This document shows positions 31,827 to 38,890 of a DNA stretch of 40,876 bases, piece by piece. The stretch comes from Anaerolineae bacterium (GTDB lineage Bacteria > Chloroflexota > Anaerolineae > Aggregatilineales > Phototrophicaceae). The notes under the pieces were generated by a model that saw only the letters and a program-made list of their open reading frames with translations, was not told the DNA's origin and did not search any database. The first letter of the stretch is position 1, and every line of letters starts with the position of its first letter. The translations under genes were made by a program, and so were the position numbers. Location: contig JAHDWN010000029.1 of NCBI GenBank assembly GCA_023382675.1, forward strand, positions 1 to 40,876, read 5' to 3'.

Positions 31827-33863
31827 TTACTGCAAAGCAACTAGGACCGGAATCAACCCAATGCCACCGGCTAATGGACTGAGTGCTTTGCCAAGCACAG
31901 CCCCGAACGACTTAACAGGATCAACGGCCTTCATCGCGTGGCCCGCCAAAGTGGAAGTCGTCAACAGGTCTCCAGCTTCGATCGGTATAGCACGCGCATC
32001 TACTTTACATACCACTTTCCCCATCAGAGCAATGGGCATCCGGTTCGAATGATTGAGCTTCTTGCCTAAGATGATGCCTGGTCTATAGTCTCCGGCGCCG
32101 GAGACTATTCCGACAACGCGCTTGTCATACGTCTGGCCACTAGCCCGCAGAGTCATCCCCTCAGTGAGCACCATCACAGTGCCTGGGGTGCTTTCGTCAA
32201 AATTCGCAACAGTGAACTCTTCCGCACAATCAGCATTTTCTAGTGCGATATCACCAGTCACTCTGATATTTCCTTTGACATGGAGGGTGGCTTTGGGCTC
32301 TGTTGTGCCTATACCGACGTTCCCATCTTGCCGCAAGGTGATACCGCGCTCCCATGCCCAACCCCCACTGGCGACGTCTTCAGGCACGATGGTCAAGAAG
32401 TCGCCCTGGGCATGTTGTCGAGAGTGAAAGATGAATTTCTGGTTGTCTCCATCGCCACCCAGTACGAGATCCTTGCTGACATGGAGGCTGGCTCTGGGCT
32501 CTGTCGTGCCGATGCCGACGCTGCCATCCCGGCGCAAGGTGATTCCGCGCTTCCAAGCCCAACCACCACTGGCGACATCTTCGGGGACAATGGTCAAGAA
32601 ATCGCCCTGAGCCTGTTGTCGAGAGTGAAAGATGAATTTCTGGTTGTCTCCATCGCCACCCAGCACGAGATCCTTGCTGACATGGAGGCTGGCTCTGGGC
32701 TCTGTCGTGCCGATGCCGACGCTGCCATCCCGGCGCAAGGTGATTCCGCGCTTCCAAGCCCAACCACCACTGGCGACATCTTCGGGGACAATGGTCAAGA
32801 AATCGCCCTGAGCCTGTTGTCGAGAGTGAAAGATGAATTTCTGGTTGTCTCCATCGCCACCCAGCACGAGATCCTTGCTGACATGGAGGCTGGCTCTGGG
32901 CTCTGTCGTGCCGATGCCGACGCTGCCATCCCGGCGCAAGGTGATTCCGCGCTTCCAAGCCCAACCACCACTGGCGACATCTTCGGGGACAATGGTCAAG
33001 AAATCGCCCTGAGCCTGTTGTCGAGAGTGAAAGATGAATTTCTGGTTGTCTCCATCGCCACCCAGCACGAGATCCTTGCTGACATGGAGGCTGGCTCTGG
33101 GCTCTGTCGTGCCGATGCCCACCTGCCCCTCGCTGTCAACCGTCAGCCGGTCGAGGGTCGTCGGTCCCACCTGTTGCTGTAGCTTGATCGGCTCCGGCGT
33201 TGCCGCATCATACGAGCGGAAGACGAAGTTGCTGTCCGCGTGTCCGATCAGCCCATAGTTGGTGCCATCGTCGACCTTGAGCGTGCCTCGCAAATGCAGT
33301 CTTTCAGATGGAACACCGGTGCCAATACCGACATTACCGTCCTTTGATATCCGGACTCGATCAACGTCTTGTGTTCCGAAGATGAGGTCACCGCCCGCAG
33401 CTCGATTAGTGATACTTACGTTCGCAGTAGTTCCGATGTAAGGTTGTCTAATGTAGAAATACTCACCAACCTTTGCATTGCGGAAAGACAGACCTACAGA
33501 ATGCTCACCTTTCGTTGCAGTGCCGAACAGGCTCAGGGTTGGAGCGGCAGCGCGTACGTCCAACGGATGGTCCGGTGTCGATGTGCCGATGCCAACATTT
33601 CCGCCGTCACGCTGCAGGGACAGAGCACCACCAGGACTGCTTCCATTGACGAATGTCTGTATCAAACCATAACCAGAGGGACCGCGTGCTGTCCCAGCGA
33701 TATTGAGGTGTGAATTGGAAGTGTCACCGATCGTCAGACCATAGACATCCGCAGTTGTGCGAATTTCAAGCGGCAATGAAGGGGTCTGCGTTCCGATACC
33801 TACCCTGCCAGCAGGTGCCCCGCTATTTACTTTGCCATCTTCTGTGTAAAGAGCCGAGGACAT
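31827..33863 (-). CDS. VGIGT-repeat fibre-like protein
   Basis: A 678-aa protein. The ATG at 33863 follows a strong AAAGGAG site and is preferred over the upstream one at 33887. The body consists of repeats with the hallmark GNVGIGTTEP...LHV, typical of phage tail fibres and fibre-like surface proteins. Four copies of a 67-residue unit (SKDLVLGGDGDNQKFIFHSR, then DFLTIVPEDVASGGWAW) are encoded by a 201-base tandem repeat. The C-terminal about 130 residues (CAEEFTVANFDESTPGTVMV, later GVVSG/VVGIVSGAGDYRPGIIL, PIALMGKVVCKVDARAIPI) form a conserved cap that recurs at the end of such proteins in Chloroflexota and cyanobacteria. No signal peptide. Function unknown; adhesion or a particle-associated role is plausible. 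Confidence 0.78.
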   Translation of the reverse strand: MSSALYTEDGKVNSGAPAGRVGIGTQTPSLPLEIRTTADVYGLTIGDTSNSHLNIAGTARGPSGYGLIQTFVNGSSPGGALSLQRDGGNVGIGTSTPDHPLDVRAAAPTLSLFGTATKGEHSVGLSFRNAKVGEYFYIRQPYIGTTANVSITNRAAGGDLIFGTQDVDRVRISKDGNVGIGTGVPSERLHLRGTLKVDDGTNYGLIGHADSNFVFRSYDAATPEPIKLQQQVGPTTLDRLTVDSEGQVGIGTTEPRASLHVSKDLVLGGDGDNQKFIFHSRQQAQGDFLTIVPEDVASGGWAWKRGITLRRDGSVGIGTTEPRASLHVSKDLVLGGDGDNQKFIFHSRQQAQGDFLTIVPEDVASGGWAWKRGITLRRDGSVGIGTTEPRASLHVSKDLVLGGDGDNQKFIFHSRQQAQGDFLTIVPEDVASGGWAWKRGITLRRDGSVGIGTTEPRASLHVSKDLVLGGDGDNQKFIFHSRQHAQGDFLTIVPEDVASGGWAWERGITLRQDGNVGIGTTEPKATLHVKGNIRVTGDIALENADCAEEFTVANFDESTPGTVMVLTEGMTLRASGQTYDKRVVGIVSGAGDYRPGIILGKKLNHSNRMPIALMGKVVCKVDARAIPIEAGDLLTTSTLAGHAMKAVDPVKSFGAVLGKALSPLAGGIGLIPVLVALQ
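32278..33081. repeat. Four tandem 201-base repeats
   Basis: Units begin ACATGGAGG at 32278, 32479, 32680 and 32881, with a partial fifth start at 33082. The middle units are nearly identical and the unit at 32278 differs at scattered bases. 201 is a multiple of three, so copy-number change keeps the frame and lengthens or shortens the encoded fibre by 67 residues. Confidence 0.9.
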
Positions 33864-34139
33864 ATGGAATTCTCCTTTGGTGGACAACCCAGTTCGGCCC
33901 TAGAGGAATCGGTACAAAGGGGATGCGTAAATGAATACGATGGCTGTGACATATTGGCTCAAGGGCCGTCGGATTGTACCAGCCTGTAAATCTAGTTCTC
34001 CCGCAGTAGAAATATCAAAAGACGGACAATAAACATAGTCCATCAGGATTTATGATAGTGTAATGTCGCAGCTATGGTTAGTGTCGAATGTCATGACCCG
34101 CCCCACGCAACTCCTGCTATCTTTCGCCCAGCTCAGATT
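33864..34139. other. Intergenic, upstream of the fibre gene
   Basis: Holds the leader of the VGIGT gene and the 3' flank of a broken HTH gene. A TTGAGC...TATTCA pair near 33935-33970 on the minus strand could be a weak promoter. Nothing else is supported. Confidence 0.4.
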
Positions 34140-34373
34140 CTATTGCCCCTTCAGAACCTGGTACACGCGTGGCATTGGCACATCAAAATATGGGGCAATA
34201 TCCGAGACTTTCCAGCCTACAGAGTGCAGGCGTTTGACCTCGTTGTTACGCTCTGTTTTGGGTTGCGATTTGCCCGTAATTGGCTTGTCAGGATGCGAGA
34301 TTCCCGCGTAAAGTCGCTCGATCAGGCTTGGAACAGCTTCTTGTAGTGACGGTAATGGTCTGACTAATAAGCC
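34140..34373 (-). pseudogene. Broken helix-turn-helix gene related to the one at 27804
   Basis: An open frame of 77 codons without ATG, GTG or TTG near its beginning: LPSLQEAVPSLIERLYAGIS, then ERNNEVKRLHSVGWKVSDIA, PYFDVPMPRVYQVLKGQ and TAG. It aligns with the HTH protein at 27804-28061 over the helix-turn-helix and the preceding linker. An ATG in another frame (near 34378) starts MRLISQTI, so a single-base frameshift near 34340-34370 probably separates the real start from the body. Confidence 0.6.
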
Positions 34374-34868
34374 TCATTGGAACAGAGTACATTAAGTGTT
34401 CAATATGATCACTCCGGTCCATATGCGCGGGATACCTGTTTGTCGTGACTTCCATTACAACTGGCATTTCCACCCTTGGCTGCAGGCGCATTCGTCCCGT
34501 TTTGGACTTGTCGTTCTTGAGTGCGGCAGTAGAGACAGGTGTTCATTACCGCATCCGACCAATTGCCCTTTTTTCCCCACACCCCTCAGCTAGGGCTGTA
34601 GCAAAGTCAAAAAAGCAGAGCTCATTCACTAGTATGCTCTTAATTTGCGCGCTATACTCTGGTAACGTGTTCCTGCAAAATAGGCGCATCCGAGATTGGG
34701 GAAGTTAGCGTGGAAGTCCCTATTGGCGTTTGGTTCGTTCTTGTGCTACTTCCTCAAAGCCCGAATGCGCCTCGCGACACAGTCTCGTTATATGCCTAAA
34801 TCTGAGGTGTCGGATTCACGGACGTCAGCACTCCGGGCTTCTGAAACCTGGCGGTGAGGGAGGGAAGC
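34374..34868. other. Intergenic, upstream of the pseudo-subtilase
   Basis: About 490 AT-richer bases with only short overlapping frames. No family was recognised. It includes the frameshifted 5' end of the HTH remnant and probably the promoter of the subtilase-like gene. Confidence 0.4.
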
Positions 34869-36587
34869 ATGGCTATTTCTACACTCCCATACTCAAAATG
34901 GATCAAATATGTCCTTTCGCTCGCTCCTGCATTCATATTATTGAGCACCTTGGCTGCCACTATAGCAGGTTCTGCCAATATTGAAGATCCCCAACCCATT
35001 CCGCTGGATACATTGATAGGACAAATCAATGCCGAACAATGGCATGAATCAGGATGGACTGGTATGGGGCAAGCGATTGGAGTTATCGATCGGGGTTTTG
35101 GAGGAATAAGGGCATACCTGTCCGAAGGCGTAGAAGTTACGCTTCAACCTGCCACGAATATAAACGACTATCATACTGCAAATATAGAAACTGGAACCCA
35201 ATCTCTAAGAATCGCCCATGCCATTGCTCCAGGTTCTGACCTCTATGCCTGTCAGTACACTGCTCTTGATCAGTTCATCGACTGCATCTATTGGATGGTT
35301 GATTCTGACGTAAGAATCATTGTGCATCCAACGGGAATTCCTATTCTTGGCGCCACCGACTCGGCAACCTGGACACGAGAGGTGGAAAGGGTTACTAACC
35401 TGGGGGTTCTCTGGGTGAACGCCGCTGGTAATTTTGGTCACGGTTACTTGCAAGATACCTTCACGGATACGAATGACAATGGGTTCCATGAATTTCGTGC
35501 TTCAGGCGAAGATGGTCTCACGATTGATCTCCTTCCCAATGTTGAAACTCATGTTATTCTCGCATGGGAAGATTCAACCGATTCACCAAGTGCGGTAGAC
35601 CTCGATCTCGAGATCTATAGTACCGATGGTCGTAGAATCGCGAGCTCCAACACTGTACAGCGCCCTGATGAGATCGGCTTAGGAGTAGAGAGCGCTGAAT
35701 TGGATGAATTTGAAACAGTCAAGATACAGATTCGTAGAACGGACAGTGGCAGCACTTCCGCGAATCTTCATCTGTTTGTCGAATATGCAGAGATCCCGAC
35801 TGCCCAGACCTGGGGCAATGTAGTAGCTCCGGGAGACGGTCCAGCTGTCCTCAGTGTTGCGGCGCTTCGAGATGGTTCTGTTGCGCCATATAGTTCTCGT
35901 GGGCCTTTAGCTTCAGGAGCGATCAAGCCCGATATCGCAGCGCCGGGGGAGATTTCACTGGATGGTAAAGATGCCATCGGTACCCATGTTTCTGCGGCCG
36001 TTGTGGGTGGTGTCGCAGCACTTATCTGGCAGGCTCAATCTGAGTGGAGTAGCCAACAGATTATGGACTACCTGTTGGCATCCTCTGTAGTCGACGACAC
36101 AACAAACCCTGGTCGCGACGCGGTATATGGTTTTGGCATTTTGCGGCTGCCCGAAGATACGAATATAACTGGTCCGGATTTGCCCGTCGGCGGGCCAGGT
36201 TTGACCGTGCGCAACAATGGTCCCGCCAACCTGAACGTACGTACCGGGGACGGTACCGATTTCCCTGTGCTCACGGTGCTGCTCAGTGGAGAAAGAGCGG
36301 GACTTATGGGCGTGAGCAATCGCGATCCGAGTTGGTATTTCATTGAGCTGTCGAACGGTTGGGAGGGTTGGGTAGCTGCAGCATTGGTCGTGGTGGAAGG
36401 CGATGCATCAAATCTGCCGCAAATCACTCCACCAAATCATCCGGCAACTGCCACCTCATTACCGACTCTAACCTCTGTGCCAGCTAATCCCGCACCAACA
36501 GCTTGGGTGCCACCAACCAATATGCCTATAACGCCTACCGTGCATCTTAGCTCGCTTCATGTAGTGCCACCTACCAGGGGAGGTTGA
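34869..36587 (+). CDS. Secreted subtilase-like protein lacking catalytic residues, with SH3b domain
   Basis: A 572-aa protein; the GGGAGGGAAG site favours the ATG at 34869 over 34854. An N-terminal hydrophobic segment (KYVLSLAPAFILLSTLAATI) acts as signal peptide or anchor. The S8 fold is clear: Asp74 in GVIDRGFGG, the oxyanion Asn in NAAGNFG, IAPGSDLYA and the C-terminal VGGVAALIW. But the His of HGT is replaced (ETGT, Thr108 at the His position) and the Ser of GTS-x-A by His373 (GTHVSAA). Two of three triad residues are missing, so it should be inactive as a protease. An SH3b domain (about 440-510: NVRTGDGTDFPVLTVLLSGE then WEGWVAAALVVV) and a Pro/Thr-rich tail follow, suggesting cell-wall binding. 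Its end overlaps the convergent membrane protein gene by 31 bases. Confidence 0.75.
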   Translation: MAISTLPYSKWIKYVLSLAPAFILLSTLAATIAGSANIEDPQPIPLDTLIGQINAEQWHESGWTGMGQAIGVIDRGFGGIRAYLSEGVEVTLQPATNINDYHTANIETGTQSLRIAHAIAPGSDLYACQYTALDQFIDCIYWMVDSDVRIIVHPTGIPILGATDSATWTREVERVTNLGVLWVNAAGNFGHGYLQDTFTDTNDNGFHEFRASGEDGLTIDLLPNVETHVILAWEDSTDSPSAVDLDLEIYSTDGRRIASSNTVQRPDEIGLGVESAELDEFETVKIQIRRTDSGSTSANLHLFVEYAEIPTAQTWGNVVAPGDGPAVLSVAALRDGSVAPYSSRGPLASGAIKPDIAAPGEISLDGKDAIGTHVSAAVVGGVAALIWQAQSEWSSQQIMDYLLASSVVDDTTNPGRDAVYGFGILRLPEDTNITGPDLPVGGPGLTVRNNGPANLNVRTGDGTDFPVLTVLLSGERAGLMGVSNRDPSWYFIELSNGWEGWVAAALVVVEGDASNLPQITPPNHPATATSLPTLTSVPANPAPTAWVPPTNMPITPTVHLSSLHVVPPTRGG

Positions 36588-38887
36588 GCAGAGAACAGCC
36601 CATAGTATTCGCGTAGAAACAAGCCCCAAGACAATGAATTGTTGTAGTAGGGATTCCATTGGAAGAGAGTGAGCACCTGAGATTGAATCATCTCGGGATA
36701 GTCGCTCCTGTCCAGTTTGGACCTGAGGTGCGCCAGCAGGGTGCCCGCCCAGGCAATACGTACTTGATAGTTGTAGGGTGCTAAGCTCGCCGAAAGTTCA
36801 TAGGTAGTCTCGGCAATGCGCAATCCTTCGACCGTCTGAGTGCTGACAAAGGCGTTACCCAAAGCATGTAACGTGGAAGCGACATCATTTACAGCATAAT
36901 TCGCGAGACCAATCGAGCCAATCAATACGATCAACAAAACGCGGAAGCCCTGTAGTCCAGACTTGAAGGAACATATACACCAGTAAGCGCTGAGTGCAAA
37001 TGCGATCCAGCCTTTCATGCTGAGCAGAAACAGTGACTGCATCAAGAGCGAGGGGGAGACATTTCCTGTCACGAGTGACTCATCAAGCAGGCTGGCAAAG
37101 ATATTGATGATACTTTTCAGTCCTGCCCACGCTCCCCATAGTGCCAAGATGGAAAGGATCATTCGCCAACTAAGGTTCGATTTCGCCGTCAACGCAAGCC
37201 CGATCACGCCCACGACGAGAATCACCCCCAGGAGAATAGGTATGAACTCGCTTGCAAGCTCGTGCTGCACGAAGCGACTCTGAATGCTGATTCCAAAGCT
37301 ATAGATCACAAAGACGCCCGAAATACCCATCGCGAGTTGCCACGAATGCGCTTGCACTTCCGCAGACTGCACCTGGGAATCGGATTCTGCGCGCTGGGCA
37401 GCGAGACCGAGGAACATCCACCACAATGCGTCGCTAGCATGTTGCGTAAAGCCGAATTGCAGATCTACCCAATGTGCAACCACGATCGACAACAAGCCAA
37501 TCAGATAGATGTGTTTGCGTTCGATCTCAATCTTGTTTCGCGTTTTTGTGAAAGCCAGGCCGATAAGCCAAAGGGCGATTCCTGCTACCGCTCCGAGGGC
37601 GGCACCAAGAGGGATCAGGCCGGAATTGTCACCAGAGTAGAGAAAGCGTGGAGCTAGCTGGGCGCCTGCGACAATACAGACCAGTTCCAACACGCTCAAC
37701 AAGGCGACGGAGCGTCTTGAAAGTAGGCCCAGTCGAAACGATATCCAGGCAACTGCGCTCAGAAAAACGGCACTGATGGCAAATAGGCCCATGCGACCGG
37801 AAGTCAGAAGCGTGTCGAAAACGAGGTTATGAGTACTATCAAAATAACGATTTTCACCATAAGGCGTGCCAAGGCGGGTTTGCAGCTGAGGCAGAGTCTC
37901 TAGCCCATACCCTATGATCGGACGCAGCCACGCACGTGGATCCTTTTGATCATCAAAGCTGACTAGCGGTTTGCTTTGTCGTCTGAGCAAATCTTGACTA
38001 ACTTGCCAGGTCGTCATGCGGAATTCGTCTGTTGGCTGAAAAATCCTTTGGGCATCCGTTAGCGATGGATTCACATGGGCTGCGATCAATCCGTAGCTGA
38101 GAACTACGCCTCCGAGCAATGAAACAGCACCAATGACATAAGAACGTCGGCGCAATATTGCACCAAAAGAAAGTATTGAAACAACGATCCCCCCAAAGAG
38201 CCCAACCAGTGCGCCTCGACTGCCTGACAGGATTAGCGCCGTACCAACAAGACCAATTATGAGAGCTAAGAAGACGAAGCGTGCTCGGCGTGCCGGGAGG
38301 CGACTGATTCGCAAGGAATACACTTGCGGTATCAAGAAGAGCAGAATCAGTATCAGGCTTGAGGACAAGTAGTTTGGATTACCAGCGGTCGAGCCAGGGC
38401 GGGTGATGTCGAACCCAATTCGCTCGACAATCGAGAACACGCAGATCGGAGCCGTGACACAGATCAAGACAGGAATGATTTGTTGGCTCAGTTCCTGGCC
38501 TGCCCTAACACATTGAAGAAACAACAGGATATAGGCGCAGAGCGAGATCAATCCTTGAGAGCGCTGAGGATCTCCCCAGAGGCTCGACGTTGGACTGAGC
38601 GAAAAGACCGTTGAGAGTGCTTGCGTAACAAAGTACGCCAGTACACTCACGACGAGTGGATTCAGACGCCAAGCACGCCATCGGCGCTTGCCCTGCCAAC
38701 TGGCAATGATTATCAGACTCAAAAAGATAAGAAATCCGGATTTCTCACTCTCATAGCCTTCAAAACGAGCCTCTTGAAACAGAAGCAATGCAAACGGCAT
38801 CGCTAGAATTAGGATACTTCCGATCTCTTTATTATGGACTTTGCCTGCCGCGAATGACCCGGCTGCAACAGATTGGAGATAGCCCAT
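36557..38887 (-). CDS. O-antigen ligase / polymerase-like membrane protein
   Basis: A 776-aa polytopic membrane protein with a dozen or more hydrophobic helices. The Wzy_C family pattern is visible: SLWGDPQRSQGLI, then PGSTAGNPNYLSSSLILIL, ALILSGSRGALVGL and a long loop with GYGLETLPQL. Members join or polymerise glycan chains on the outer face of the membrane. After the last helix, about 120 residues (EGLRIAETTYELSASLAPYN and so on) look TPR-like, as in many Wzy_C proteins of this group. The ATG is four bases after the WD40 stop, so the two are probably cotranscribed. The substrate is unknown, and no glycosyltransferase genes are in the window. Confidence 0.8.
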   Translation of the reverse strand: MGYLQSVAAGSFAAGKVHNKEIGSILILAMPFALLLFQEARFEGYESEKSGFLIFLSLIIIASWQGKRRWRAWRLNPLVVSVLAYFVTQALSTVFSLSPTSSLWGDPQRSQGLISLCAYILLFLQCVRAGQELSQQIIPVLICVTAPICVFSIVERIGFDITRPGSTAGNPNYLSSSLILILLFLIPQVYSLRISRLPARRARFVFLALIIGLVGTALILSGSRGALVGLFGGIVVSILSFGAILRRRSYVIGAVSLLGGVVLSYGLIAAHVNPSLTDAQRIFQPTDEFRMTTWQVSQDLLRRQSKPLVSFDDQKDPRAWLRPIIGYGLETLPQLQTRLGTPYGENRYFDSTHNLVFDTLLTSGRMGLFAISAVFLSAVAWISFRLGLLSRRSVALLSVLELVCIVAGAQLAPRFLYSGDNSGLIPLGAALGAVAGIALWLIGLAFTKTRNKIEIERKHIYLIGLLSIVVAHWVDLQFGFTQHASDALWWMFLGLAAQRAESDSQVQSAEVQAHSWQLAMGISGVFVIYSFGISIQSRFVQHELASEFIPILLGVILVVGVIGLALTAKSNLSWRMILSILALWGAWAGLKSIINIFASLLDESLVTGNVSPSLLMQSLFLLSMKGWIAFALSAYWCICSFKSGLQGFRVLLIVLIGSIGLANYAVNDVASTLHALGNAFVSTQTVEGLRIAETTYELSASLAPYNYQVRIAWAGTLLAHLRSKLDRSDYPEMIQSQVLTLFQWNPYYNNSLSWGLFLREYYGLFSAQPPLVGGTT

Positions 38888-38890
38888 ACC

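Noticed and set aside
32278-33081. Regular repeats that might be a CRISPR array
   Set aside because: The unit is 201 bases with no unique spacers and is in frame with the VGIGT protein; it is a coding tandem repeat.
32280-33182. A 300-codon open frame on the plus strand
   Set aside because: It is the antisense shadow of the tandem-repeat protein, produced because the repeated unit lacks stops on both strands.
34063-34346. Plus-strand frames of 82-90 codons
   Set aside because: The minus strand over the same bases encodes a recognisable helix-turn-helix remnant, so these are shadows.
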